Below are positions 38,488 through 47,859 of a DNA stretch of 64,000 nt, piece by piece; within the stretch, counting starts at the first letter, position 1; each line of letters begins with the position of its first letter. Origin of the DNA: a virus. Where the stretch lies: positions 1 through 64,000 of IMG/VR virus record IMGVR_UViG_3300007513_001900; one strand, given 5' to 3'. The position numbers and the translations under genes are program-made. Under the pieces are notes generated by a model. It ran no database searches. It had not been told where the DNA came from and saw only the letters and a program-made list of their open reading frames with translations.

Positions 38488-38958
38488 GTGTATGGTATTA
38501 AGCACATGATTGATTGTCACTGCATTCTTCCACAATATAAGCGAAAAAGCAATCCGCTATTTCATAAATTCGTGGTTTTTTCTATTGTAGACGAAAGTGA
38601 CACTGTAATACCAAAGTACTCACAATGTAATAATTGTGGTGTGGTTCACAAAGTATACGATTTGTGTAAGTCAGAAATAATTGCGGGAAAAGACGAGACA
38701 AGAGCTGTTGCATCTATTGAAGATGTTAGTTATTCAATACCAGCAGACTTGAGAGACTTATTGAAAACATATGATTGTGACATAGCAACATGGGAACATA
38801 CAAAATATGCTGTGGAGCATAGAAAATATGGTGAGAAGATTATCTTGACTAGAGAGATGGTTGACACTGAAATTACCGGCAAGGTTTTGGTTATTAAAGA
38901 AAAAGATAAATTTGTAGTAGAATCATATATTGAAGAAACAGCGACAAGCGAACGATGA
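38488..38958 (+). CDS. Conserved zinc-binding-type protein of unknown function
   Basis: GTG 38488 or ATG 38506 are possible starts; I list the longer. The product has 'MIDCHCILPQYK', 'KFVVFSIVDESD', 'YSQCNNCGVVHKVYDLC', 'YDCDIATWEHTKY' and a C-terminal beta part. The CxC and CxxC pairs suggest a bound metal. It reads like a well-conserved protein, but I cannot name the family. Confidence 0.6.
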   Translation: MYGIKHMIDCHCILPQYKRKSNPLFHKFVVFSIVDESDTVIPKYSQCNNCGVVHKVYDLCKSEIIAGKDETRAVASIEDVSYSIPADLRDLLKTYDCDIATWEHTKYAVEHRKYGEKIILTREMVDTEITGKVLVIKEKDKFVVESYIEETATSER

Positions 38959-39212
38959 CAGATATAATATTTTCAAAGAGCAACCAAAAGATGACTCACG
39001 AAGAAGAGGCAGCTTCTGCAGATAATTTTGTTTCTCGTCAAATTGTCGCTGAGATCATGAACTATGGAATTACACAAATACAAATTCTTAAGATTATTGA
39101 ATTCTTAGCAATGGAACTAGAAAATAGAGATTCTTTACTCAGTCTGGTAGAAATTTCTCAGTCGCTTCAAAACAAAGACAATCACAAAAACATAATTATC
39201 ACAGAGACATAG
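38955..39212 (+). CDS. Unknown helical protein (85 aa)
   Basis: The ATG overlaps the previous TGA (ATGA). The product is acidic at the N-terminus and helical after that ('QIVAEIMNYGITQIQILKII', 'LSLVEISQSLQ'). No family is recognised. The next gene has its own AGGAGG site ten bases after this stop. Confidence 0.55.
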   Translation: MTDIIFSKSNQKMTHEEEAASADNFVSRQIVAEIMNYGITQIQILKIIEFLAMELENRDSLLSLVEISQSLQNKDNHKNIIITET

Positions 39213-39221
39213 GAGGTTAAT

Positions 39222-39416
39222 ATGTCAAAAATACTAGAGAGCTGGGACGAAATTAAAGTGCTGGTTGAATCAATTGATCTAGATGTACACAAAAACGCTA
39301 GCGGTAATGCATCTGCAGGTGTTCGTGCAAGAAAGGGTCTGCGCTTACTCAAAAATACTACAGCTGAATTAGTCAAACTAACTATTGTAGAAGAAAAGTC
39401 TAGAAAAGCAGACTAG
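39222..39416 (+). CDS. Histone H1-like (Hc1-type) small protein
   Basis: A GGAGGT site precedes ATG 39222. The 64 residues contain 'DLDVHKNASGNASAGVRARK' and 'LRLLKNTTAELVKLT'. This follows the bacterial histone H1-like pattern (acidic 'E-x-D' start, 'K-x-x-x-G-N-x-x-A-x-x-R-x-R-K' core, then helical Lys-rich end). Such proteins bind nucleic acid or help condense DNA. The gene lies just upstream of the tmRNA. Confidence 0.6.
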   Translation: MSKILESWDEIKVLVESIDLDVHKNASGNASAGVRARKGLRLLKNTTAELVKLTIVEEKSRKAD

Positions 39417-39433
39417 CTTGACAACAAGATTAA

Positions 39434-39795
39434 GGGGACGCACCGGTTTCGACAGGGTAGTCTAGAAGGATAGTGCAAGTGCTCTAATGATGATTCGAGC
39501 TAAAAGATTTATCAAAAAAATAATTGCTAATAACAATAATTTCTACAACGTAGCTCTAGCAGCTTAGTAGTGGGGTTTTCAATAACCTTATTACCCAATA
39601 TTGAATAATAGGTAGAGATCCTATGAAAATAACAAATCAAAAATGGTTACCCTGGAAACAGGTGGAATCCGAGGCAACATAGGAATGGGAATTTTGTTGC
39701 TACCTTTTTAGTTTGGGAATAAGCTAAATAAACTTGTGAATGACTTGAATTTAACGTTATCTTGGACAGGAGTTCGACTCTCCTCGTCTCCACCA
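39434..39795 (+). ncRNA. ssrA: tmRNA
   Basis: The 362-base RNA begins GGGGACGCACCGGTTTCGAC and ends with a T-arm 'GGAGTTCGACTCTCC' and encoded CCA at 39793-39795. The acceptor helix GGGGACG/CGTCTCC has the G-U third pair needed for alanine charging. The tag frame opens with the resume codon GCT at 39526 and reads ANNNNFYNVALAA to TAG at 39565-39567, a typical '-ALAA' degradation tag. The RNA rescues stalled ribosomes with SmpB. No smpB gene is seen in the window, so host SmpB would be needed. Confidence 0.95.
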
Positions 39796-39956
39796 TTTTT
39801 AAAAATAGAGATTTGTGGGTTCAAATTGATGATCATCAGTTGCTTGATATATGCATAGACATCCAGAGTAGTGGATTTTACCGCAATTTTAGGCTAGTTA
39901 GTATTATCGTATAGACATATTTATAGTCGTCAGCATTAGATCAGGATTCAATATCA

Positions 39957-41168
39957 TTGGCTTCATCAACAAAAAGTTTGTTTTCAAAAAGAAGCAATGC
40001 AGTTGTAACCAAACCCAAGATCATCAACAATGTTATAGAGACACATAATAGCTTAGTTATAAACGACAAGGAAAAAGAAATGGCTGGACAAGAAGATACA
40101 AAAGAAGACACTTACATAAACCCTGCGGATGATCTTGGGTTTGACTTTGTCGAAGCATATGACGATGATCCCGTAGAAGCAGATGAACGGATGTTACCTG
40201 AGAATTCATCTGCTTGTGCTATTAAGTGTGCATTTATTGGTGTTGGCGGAGGTGGTGGTAAATTAGCTAAAGCATTTCTAGATTTAGGATTTTCGAAAAC
40301 AATATTGGTAAATACAACAGTCAAAGATCAGCCTGCAGGTGTAGCGCCCGAAAACTTTTTACTTATGCCTGGTGCTGACGGTGTGGGAAAAGATATAGAT
40401 GTGGGTCGTCAAGTGCTCAAGGAAAATAGTACTCTATTAGAAGACGCGCTTAGAACACGAATTGGGCCGGTTGATTGGGTATTTGTTCTAGCGGGTGGCG
40501 GAGGTGGTACAGGTAGTGCGTGTTCAACACTACACAATTCTATTGATAGACACCTAAAATCATGTGAATCAACTGGGAAGGTTGTCTATGTTATAACAAA
40601 ACCATCTGCTCAAGAACTACTAAATCCTACGATATCATCAAATTATAAATCTACAATCGAAGATGTTTCTAGACATCCCCATATTGTAATTGACAATGAA
40701 CGACAACTTCAATTGCTCAGAGGCAAGGTAGGGATGCTTGATTTGTATCCGTCTGCTAATAGAAATTTTGCTAAGTTAATGGCGCAAATATTTAAACTCT
40801 CATCAGAAAGTTCGCCTATTCAATCATTTGACACTAAAGACTTAGAACGATGTTTGGGTACACCAGGAAGAATGGTTGTGGGTAGTACTATAGCTAGAGA
40901 TACTAACATTAGAGACTTAGGATCTTCCTTATTTCAGGGTTGTATCAAATCATCGCCGTGTTCTGCCCCACGAGGATCGATAGCTACTGGAGCTATGTTA
41001 CTAGTAGTTACATCTAACATGGCAAATGATCCAGTGGTTAGCAAAAAATTAGAAGCAGCTCTTTCATATGTCGGTGGCAGAACTGAGACATTATTCTCAG
41101 GAATCTATGTTAATGAATCCGTTCCGGGACTAATAGCTATTACATTACTTGGCGGCATTGAATCATAA
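39957..41168 (+). CDS. Tubulin/FtsZ-superfamily GTPase
   Basis: The 403 residues carry the FtsZ-like first loop 'CAFIGVGGGGGKLAKAF' (about residue 87) and the tubulin signature 'LAGGGGGTGSACS' (about residue 180). An acidic T7-like region follows ('SFDTKDLERCLG'). The fold polymerises with GTP. In phages and plasmids, relatives (PhuZ, TubZ) move DNA or centre the phage nucleus. The start is TTG 39957, ten bases after AGGA; ATG 40080 after AAGGAAA is an alternative that removes 41 residues. It lies between the tmRNA and the sigma-like gene. Confidence 0.8.
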   Translation: MASSTKSLFSKRSNAVVTKPKIINNVIETHNSLVINDKEKEMAGQEDTKEDTYINPADDLGFDFVEAYDDDPVEADERMLPENSSACAIKCAFIGVGGGGGKLAKAFLDLGFSKTILVNTTVKDQPAGVAPENFLLMPGADGVGKDIDVGRQVLKENSTLLEDALRTRIGPVDWVFVLAGGGGGTGSACSTLHNSIDRHLKSCESTGKVVYVITKPSAQELLNPTISSNYKSTIEDVSRHPHIVIDNERQLQLLRGKVGMLDLYPSANRNFAKLMAQIFKLSSESSPIQSFDTKDLERCLGTPGRMVVGSTIARDTNIRDLGSSLFQGCIKSSPCSAPRGSIATGAMLLVVTSNMANDPVVSKKLEAALSYVGGRTETLFSGIYVNESVPGLIAITLLGGIES

Positions 41169-41453
41169 ATCTGATATTTTTCCGGTCTTGACTGCTAGCT
41201 TTTGAATTACAGCTTTTTCTATTTGGCACACTCTCATTCTAGTCACACCGAATATATCGCCTATTTCTTGTAAAGTCATCGGGCCGTGTCTGGCTGCTAT
41301 CATAGAGCAGTTATTACTGTCTTTGCTATCTATCCAATATTTACAAGATGCTTTCTTGCATGAAATATTTAGCTTATCATGTTCATGAAAACATGTTGTA
41401 CCTTCAACTATATTATTACTGTCTAAAATGGGGTTTGTCGCTGTGTTATTCAT
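41163..41453 (-). CDS. Sigma-region-4-like DNA-binding protein with Cys-rich N-terminus
   Basis: The 96-residue minus-strand product ends with a clear sigma-70 region 4 helix-turn-helix: 'MTLQEIGDIFGVTRMRVCQI' then 'EKAVIQKL'. The N-terminal half has Cys/His residues ('CFHEH', 'CKKASCKYW', 'NC') that may bind zinc or an Fe-S cluster. Stand-alone region-4 proteins in phages act as promoter-specific factors. An AGGAAATG site precedes the start. Its 3' end overlaps the end of the tubulin-like gene by six bases. Confidence 0.75.
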   Translation of the reverse strand: MNNTATNPILDSNNIVEGTTCFHEHDKLNISCKKASCKYWIDSKDSNNCSMIAARHGPMTLQEIGDIFGVTRMRVCQIEKAVIQKLAVKTGKISDL

Positions 41454-41539
41454 ATAATCATTTCCTACTTAGTAGAAATATAATATCGTCGAATAGAAAT
41501 ATGTACATAAAACACTAGTAGTTCAGGAGCAGTTTAAAC

Positions 41540-42838
41540 GTGAGAAAGTCTTTAATTTTAGATACATCAGTACTTTTATATGATAAAAATTCAATTCATT
41601 CATTTCCGGGTAACGATGTTATTTTGCCCTTTGTCGTCTTAGATGAACTCGATAGATTTAAAGACAAGCAGGGTATATTAGGTGAGTCAGCTAGACATGT
41701 CAATAGATATCTAGACGATCTAAGAGGTTTGGGAAGACTGGATGTGGGTGTTCACATAGTAGAAACAGATCAAACTATAAGGGTTATGACACAAGACTTT
41801 GTCAAACCAGGGCTTGATCTGGGACTGGATATTACATTTGGTGATAACAGAATTATATCAACAGCTCTAAAGCTTAAAGTTGAGTCTGGCTCAACTATTA
41901 AGGTCATTACAAAAGATATAAATCTTAGAGTAAAATGTGATGCGCTCGGAATTGCTGCAGAAGATTACTACAAGGATCATATTTCTATAGAAACAACTGA
42001 AGAGAAAACGGGTGTATGCGAATTGCAGCTTAGTGACAGTCAGATCGACAGAATATTTTCAGATGGAAGTATTGTTTTAGGTGACAGCAATGATAACAAT
42101 TTATTCGAAAATTGCTATGTTGTTGCCAAGTCATGTTCAAACAAGTCAGCGCTGTGTGTCTATAAAAATAAAAAGATTCATAAAATTAAAGATAGCGTAC
42201 ATGGTGATGTGACTAGCATTACACCCAAAAACAAAGAACAAACATTTGCTATGCATGCACTAAGTGATTTAGATATTGACTTAGTTTGCTTAACAGGTAT
42301 CGCGGGCTCTGGCAAAACGTTCTTGACATTGGCGTCTGCGTTGGACGCACTCCATAAAAAACAATATGATAGAATAGTCTTCACCAGATCAATTCAGCCC
42401 GTAGGCAGAGAGATGGGTTTCTTACCTGGTGATATGAATGAAAAGATGCACCCGTGGATTATGCCGCTTATTGATAACTTTAGACACACATATAAAGACA
42501 TATCATATTTCAATATTATGATAGAAAAGGGTCAAATCGATATCGCTCCGTTAAGTTATATTAGAGGGAGAACGTTTAATAATTCTTTTATAATTGTTGA
42601 CGAAGCACAAAATGCAACAATTCATGAACTCAAAACTGTCATAACACGAGTAGGAAAAGATTCAAAAATTGTTTTGTTAGGCGATACTGACCAGATCGAT
42701 ACACCCTATATTGACAAGCGATCCAATGGTTTGTCAGTTGTTTCTAAGAAGTTGGCCGGTAGTAAATTAACAGCTCATGTCAACTTAAGTAAGGGTGAAA
42801 GATCTGATCTAGCGACACTAGCGTCACTGAAACTCTAA
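41540..42838 (+). CDS. phoH: PIN-PhoH protein (PhoH family ATPase)
   Basis: The 432-residue protein has an N-terminal PIN nuclease domain (about 1-150: 'LILDTSVLLYD', 'VVLDELDRFK', 'DNRIISTAL', 'VITKDINLRVK'). The C-terminal PhoH ATPase has Walker A 'LTGIAGSGKTFL' and 'RSIQPVGREMGFLPGD'. Walker B is 'FIIVDEAQNAT' and a final 'LGDTDQIDTPY' follows. PhoH is common in marine phages; PIN-PhoH proteins are RNA helicase/nucleases. The start is GTG 41540 after CAGGAGC. It may process RNA during infection. Confidence 0.9.
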   Translation: MRKSLILDTSVLLYDKNSIHSFPGNDVILPFVVLDELDRFKDKQGILGESARHVNRYLDDLRGLGRLDVGVHIVETDQTIRVMTQDFVKPGLDLGLDITFGDNRIISTALKLKVESGSTIKVITKDINLRVKCDALGIAAEDYYKDHISIETTEEKTGVCELQLSDSQIDRIFSDGSIVLGDSNDNNLFENCYVVAKSCSNKSALCVYKNKKIHKIKDSVHGDVTSITPKNKEQTFAMHALSDLDIDLVCLTGIAGSGKTFLTLASALDALHKKQYDRIVFTRSIQPVGREMGFLPGDMNEKMHPWIMPLIDNFRHTYKDISYFNIMIEKGQIDIAPLSYIRGRTFNNSFIIVDEAQNATIHELKTVITRVGKDSKIVLLGDTDQIDTPYIDKRSNGLSVVSKKLAGSKLTAHVNLSKGERSDLATLASLKL

Positions 42839-42885
42839 TCTCATAGTACGAAGTGCATACTTATCAATAAATATTGGAGTATGTT

Positions 42886-43236
42886 ATGGCATCAGTAAGA
42901 ATGCGTGTTAGAGACGGTAATAGATATCAAAAGCGCTATCCGTATACTAGACACCCTGTTAGACGTCAATTGTTTTCGGACAAGTCTGTTGAAATTGAAG
43001 TGAAACAATTGACTGTCTCAGATCAAAGTACAGTTGATTGGGAATTTGACGAGACATTCAATTCAGAACCCACAGTTACAGTGACTGTAGTCGGTACTAG
43101 TGGAAATACTTCTTCTGGAAATCAGGCAAATATTAATTGTTATGTAGCAGAGGTGTCAACTTCTAAAGCAACAATCAGATTTTCTAGCAATTTCAGCGGA
43201 TTGGTTCACTGTCAAGCAATTAATGTGATTGGATAA
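42886..43236 (+). CDS. Putative tail/fibre-associated beta protein (116 aa)
   Basis: ATG 42886 follows TTGGAG; a TTG at 42874 is unlikely. After a basic arm (RMRVRDGNRYQKRYPYTR), the body is a beta domain with 'DQSTVDWEFDETFNSEP', 'VTVTVVG' and 'ATIRFSSNFSG'. The pattern ('W-x-F-x-x-x-F-x-x-x-P-x-V', then strands) resembles H-type-lectin-like or fibre-tip modules. It precedes the fibre genes and probably belongs to the virion. Confidence 0.55.
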   Translation: MASVRMRVRDGNRYQKRYPYTRHPVRRQLFSDKSVEIEVKQLTVSDQSTVDWEFDETFNSEPTVTVTVVGTSGNTSSGNQANINCYVAEVSTSKATIRFSSNFSGLVHCQAINVIG

Positions 43237-43239
43237 AGA

Positions 43240-43563
43240 ATGCCAAGACTACTAACATATTCTGCTGAGTCGGGTACTGCGATATGTGATTCCACAGGGT
43301 TTGTAACAGTTAGCTTGGGTGGAGAATATAATGAAACGCCTATAGTTTGTGTAGTTACATCAGGGACTCACATAGGGTCATCTGGATCTCTTCATAACAC
43401 AGACCCAGGAAGTGGTGGGGGTTTTATGCAAGATGATGACAATACTAATGCGTTTATTGTATCATCAACAAAAACAAGCGGGCAATGGTCTGTCATCATG
43501 GGAACTAGTGTTTCTGGATCGGCCATAAATTACACTGCCTGGGGCACAAGGCTACGAGGATAG
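43240..43563 (+). CDS. Putative tail/fibre-associated beta protein (107 aa)
   Basis: ATG 43240 begins four bases after the preceding stop. The product is Gly/Ser/Thr-rich and strand-rich ('VTVSLGGEYNETPIVCVVTS', 'GSGGGFMQDDD', 'FIVSSTKTSGQWSVIM'). It resembles its neighbour in layout and may be a paired small fibre or tip protein. No family is recognised. Confidence 0.5.
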   Translation: MPRLLTYSAESGTAICDSTGFVTVSLGGEYNETPIVCVVTSGTHIGSSGSLHNTDPGSGGGFMQDDDNTNAFIVSSTKTSGQWSVIMGTSVSGSAINYTAWGTRLRG

Positions 43564-43578
43564 TTCGGAGATTAATCA

Positions 43579-46500
43579 ATGGCTAAGGATTTTAGATCAG
43601 ATCAGATAAGAGTTACCAAGATTATTGGTGAGGGTGGTCTTACCCAAATATACTCTTCTTCTAATGCAGCAAATTATGACGGTGAGCTTTCTAGCTCAAA
43701 TACCGGTGTTGGTAATGACGTTTGGTTACTAATTTCTGGCAGCTCTAGTGAAGAGTATGACGGAAATAGAAATGACGGATCAACAGTGCTGTTTTCAGGT
43801 GATGTTGTCGTTTCAGGTACTTTATATGCCGAGCGGAGTGTCATTGAAGTAGACGAATCTGTTGTGGGTAATTTACGTGTTCCAAATAAGCTACTAGTTT
43901 CAGGTGCTGCTGTATTCAACACAGATGCAGGATCAACAGCAGACTTTCAAGTAAAGGGTGATTCTACTACAAACTTATTATTTGTTGATGTTTCTGCTGA
44001 TAAAGTTGGAATTGGTACAGCATCACCAACTTATACACTCGATGTTGTTGGAGATATTGGCCTAGATGAATATCTTTATCACAATGATGATTCAGACACA
44101 AACATTAGATTCTCTCCAGATAACATTAGTATGCATGCGGGAGGCGCGCACTTTGTTGATTTCGACGAGTTATCAGGTAGTAATGATAGAGTTGTTTTCA
44201 ACCCCTCTGGCAGTACTATCAATTTTCAAGTTGAGGGCACCTCAGATGAACATGCTATATTTGTTAATGCTTCGACAGACAGAGTCGGTATTGGTAGCAG
44301 TGAGCCGGCTGCTAAACTGCATGTTGCACATTCAGGATCTGATGCTCACTTACGATTAGAGTATGGTGGGCCCACATCTGGCAGTGCTTATGCACAGTGG
44401 ACTATTGATGCATCTAATAATCTAAGACTAGAGATACCGACAGGATTAGCAGAATATGCTGTAGAAGCTGATCTTGCTGTTTCTGGTAACTTTTATGTAA
44501 CGGGAACATTTTCGCCGTCATCACTAGTCATTAATGAAGAGGGTGCTACTTCGGGAGATTTCAGATCAGAAGGTGACACTAATACACACTTGTTATTTGT
44601 TGATGCTAGCAGAGAATCTATTGGTATTAATAATGATAGTCCTGTATATAAGTTAGATCTAATAGAGACTGGATCACAGCTTAAGCTTGGCTACGATAGT
44701 GTTGACGGTGGGTATGCTACATTTGATGTTACATCTAGCGGCGCACTAACAATTGCCTCAACTGACAACTCTGCAGCTGCCGGACACATTACTTTAGATG
44801 CAGACGGTGACATTATCTTAGATGCTGATTCTGCGGATATTATATTCAAGGACGGCGGCACAGATCTTCTGCACTTCACTAATTCATCATCAAGTGTGAT
44901 TATGTCAGCTTCTGTTTCTGACGCTGATATTATTTTCAAAGGATCAACCGGGGGGTCTAGCGTAGAGATTGCTAGATTTGACACATCACAAACGGGTCTA
45001 TTGATGGCTTCATCCAAGAAGATTATGTTTGCAGACTCAAATGCTTACATATACGGCGATGGTACAGACGTTCATATAGGCGTAACAGATGCTGGTGATA
45101 TCAATATTCCCGCGAGTATCGGTCTTACGTTTGGAGATGATGGCGAAAAGATTGAGGGCGATGGCTCTGCGCTTACAATATCTGGTGGCACAGTTACTAT
45201 AGACTCAGAAGGTGATATATTTTTAGATACTGACGGCGCGGATGTTGTACTGAAAGAAGCCGGAACTGAATATGGTAGGCTTACACAGACAGGTGGAGAA
45301 CTAGTTGTCAAAAGTAGTGCTTCTTCTACCACAGCAATAACATTTTCTGGTGCTAATGCTACATTTGCCGGCAATACTACAATTGAGGGAACACTTACAG
45401 TTCAGGGGTCAACAACTACTTTAGACTCTACTAACTTACTAATTGAAGATCCTGTGATTCTGCTGGCGTCAGGGACTACATCTACAAACTCTAATGGCGG
45501 AATTGCCATTGCTTCTGGATCAAGCTCAGCTGACAAAGCTTTAGTTTTTGGAAGAGTTGCAGATGATACGTGGGGTGTGGGAACAAAGGACATCACAGAT
45601 GGAACTGTGACTACTTTGGCAGACATGTATTTGACTAAATTTCGTGCTAGTCAATTGCAGTTAACTGGGACTAATCACTATATCGACGTTGCTTCAGATA
45701 ATCTTACTTTTACAACCGCAGGTGATGCTCACATAGACGCAACAGGGGATATCATACTTGATGCTGACGGGGACAACGTTACACTCAAGGATGGAAGTAA
45801 TACAGTATTAGATATTGTGATGAACAGTACAACAGAGATTACGCTAGACGCACCAGGGAACATCAATTTAGATGCTGACGGTGGTAAGATCGATCTACAG
45901 GACGGCGGAACAACATTCTTAAGATTTCAGCAATCTGGTGGGAGCGTAATTCTTACATCTTCAATAGATACTAAAGATATTATTTTCAACGGCGACGACG
46001 AAGCAGAAGTTTTTAGAATTGACTCATCTGCTAAATCGCTTAAGATGGGATCCAACAGAAAGATAGAATTTGCAGATACTGGTGAGAGCATTGTAAGTGA
46101 TGGAACAGACTTGACTATTGAGTCTGCAGGTGACATTAAGCTTTCCTCGGGTGGAAATAATATTACGTTCATCACTGGAAGTACTACTGCACTAGACTTT
46201 GTCATTAACGGCAGTACTGATATTACTTTAGACGCCCCCGGAGACATAAAGTTTGATGCTGCTGGGAATGACTATATTTTCAATCCTGGCGGGACTGAGT
46301 CATTTAGATTTACTGCAAACGCTGAAACTGACATGAAGATCAATGTAGCTGGCGACATGAAACTGGACGCTGCGGGGAATGACTATATATTTGATCCCTC
46401 TGGGACTGAGTCATTTAGATTTACAGCGAATAGTACAACAAGTGCAACTTGGGATGTTGTTGGCGATGCCATTATAGATGCAGGTGGCGGTGATCTAGAA

Positions 46501-47859
46501 CTCAAAGATGACGGAACCAGCATACTGAAAATATCAAATAGTTCTTCTGATATTGTCTTTCAACCGCAAGTAAGCAATAAAGATCTCATATTCAAAGGTG
46601 CTGGTGGCGATGAAGTCTTTAGACTTGATACCAGCGCTGATACTTTGAGAATAGCTGATTCAAGTAAAATTATATTGGGCGGTACAGATTATGATGGTGA
46701 CAGTATAGGTGAAAATGCTATATGGTCTGCTAGTAATAAGCTTCACATATCGGGAACACAAATATTATTTATGTCAGGAGGTGCATCTACAGTAGATGAA
46801 AGCTCCGGAGCTGATATCAATTTTTATGTTTCTGGGACATCATCATCTCAGGGATCATCAGTACGTGGGACATCGCTATTTGGTGGTGACGTGATGATTT
46901 CAGGATCACTCAAACTTGGGGGTAGCGCAGACTTTTCTTCTGTTACAAACTTGGATATAAGTTCTGCAGGATCTTATAGATTTGGTGATGCTACTGCGAG
47001 AATGTATAGAAGCTCTGATGATTTGATGTTTGATGACGGTAATGTAGTAACAGCTAAATCTTTATCTGATCTGGCTTCGTCGACTACAAATACAACAGCT
47101 GCTTTCTTCATACAGCATGATTCGCTTAGATCAATGATAAGAACAACAGGATCTGTTTCGTTTGATACAGATGGAAATTATACAAACATGTATGGTGACG
47201 ATGTATATTTCTTTGTATCTGGTGCAGTAGGAAAGAAAGGCAGTACTGTTGTTTCAGGAACTGCAGTATTTGGTGGTGATGTTGTTTTATCTGGTGCAGC
47301 TTATATAGGGACTGGATCATTTGGTCATATTGGTGCAGCAAACAACACTGTACTAGAAATGAAAGCTAGTGCAGCAAATCACTTCAACATTGATCAAAAA
47401 GTAGCTGATAAAGACATTAGGTTTAGAGTAAATGATTCAGATGGTGGTGGTGAAGGGCAAGAGGTATTACGACTCAAGGGTGATACTCAAGCTGTTAGAG
47501 TAATAGCTGGAGCTAACTTCGAACTTGGTGGCTCAACAAGATATCTTCATTCGTCGGCATCAACTGCAATAGATATCGTTAATAACAATGCTAGTGGTCA
47601 GCTAAACTTACTAGCAGGAACTTCAGGAACTCCCGGTAATGTAAATGTTCGAGGGACATTATTACCTACTCAGGATGCTACATTTGATTTAGGTTCTTCA
47701 ACATATCGATGGGCAAATATATATACAGGTGACCTCCACCTCAAAAATGATAGAGGTGATTGGACAATTGTTGAGGAAGAAAACATGTTAACTGTTGTCA
47801 ATAATCTTACTGGAAAAAGATATAAAATGATGCTTGAATTACTAGAAGGAGATGAATAA
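43579..47859 (+). CDS. Long tail-fibre protein with repeated GD-I-x-L-D-A-D modules
   Basis: The 1,426-residue protein is built largely from repeats of the form 'GDIILDADG...I.FKDGGT..L.F' separated by 'SSS' stretches (about residues 390-1080). This is a beta-rich fibre shaft like those in cyanophage and other T4-like tail fibres. Near the C-terminus 'FDLGSSTYRWANIYTGDL' and 'DWTIVEEEN' match a common fibre-tip ending. Ser, Thr and Gly dominate. It would sit on the virion surface and contact the host. The next gene (ATG at 47859) shares the same repeat type. Confidence 0.85.
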   Translation: MAKDFRSDQIRVTKIIGEGGLTQIYSSSNAANYDGELSSSNTGVGNDVWLLISGSSSEEYDGNRNDGSTVLFSGDVVVSGTLYAERSVIEVDESVVGNLRVPNKLLVSGAAVFNTDAGSTADFQVKGDSTTNLLFVDVSADKVGIGTASPTYTLDVVGDIGLDEYLYHNDDSDTNIRFSPDNISMHAGGAHFVDFDELSGSNDRVVFNPSGSTINFQVEGTSDEHAIFVNASTDRVGIGSSEPAAKLHVAHSGSDAHLRLEYGGPTSGSAYAQWTIDASNNLRLEIPTGLAEYAVEADLAVSGNFYVTGTFSPSSLVINEEGATSGDFRSEGDTNTHLLFVDASRESIGINNDSPVYKLDLIETGSQLKLGYDSVDGGYATFDVTSSGALTIASTDNSAAAGHITLDADGDIILDADSADIIFKDGGTDLLHFTNSSSSVIMSASVSDADIIFKGSTGGSSVEIARFDTSQTGLLMASSKKIMFADSNAYIYGDGTDVHIGVTDAGDINIPASIGLTFGDDGEKIEGDGSALTISGGTVTIDSEGDIFLDTDGADVVLKEAGTEYGRLTQTGGELVVKSSASSTTAITFSGANATFAGNTTIEGTLTVQGSTTTLDSTNLLIEDPVILLASGTTSTNSNGGIAIASGSSSADKALVFGRVADDTWGVGTKDITDGTVTTLADMYLTKFRASQLQLTGTNHYIDVASDNLTFTTAGDAHIDATGDIILDADGDNVTLKDGSNTVLDIVMNSTTEITLDAPGNINLDADGGKIDLQDGGTTFLRFQQSGGSVILTSSIDTKDIIFNGDDEAEVFRIDSSAKSLKMGSNRKIEFADTGESIVSDGTDLTIESAGDIKLSSGGNNITFITGSTTALDFVINGSTDITLDAPGDIKFDAAGNDYIFNPGGTESFRFTANAETDMKINVAGDMKLDAAGNDYIFDPSGTESFRFTANSTTSATWDVVGDAIIDAGGGDLELKDDGTSILKISNSSSDIVFQPQVSNKDLIFKGAGGDEVFRLDTSADTLRIADSSKIILGGTDYDGDSIGENAIWSASNKLHISGTQILFMSGGASTVDESSGADINFYVSGTSSSQGSSVRGTSLFGGDVMISGSLKLGGSADFSSVTNLDISSAGSYRFGDATARMYRSSDDLMFDDGNVVTAKSLSDLASSTTNTTAAFFIQHDSLRSMIRTTGSVSFDTDGNYTNMYGDDVYFFVSGAVGKKGSTVVSGTAVFGGDVVLSGAAYIGTGSFGHIGAANNTVLEMKASAANHFNIDQKVADKDIRFRVNDSDGGGEGQEVLRLKGDTQAVRVIAGANFELGGSTRYLHSSASTAIDIVNNNASGQLNLLAGTSGTPGNVNVRGTLLPTQDATFDLGSSTYRWANIYTGDLHLKNDRGDWTIVEEENMLTVVNNLTGKRYKMMLELLEGDE

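Noticed and set aside
39800-39956. tRNA-like sequence (GTGGGTTCAAATTG near 39816)
   Set aside because: A T-loop-like word is present but there is no matching acceptor or anticodon stem.
43674-47341. Several long minus-strand frames opposite the tail-fibre gene
   Set aside because: They are mirror frames of a repetitive Ser/Thr/Asp-rich gene and have no ribosome sites.
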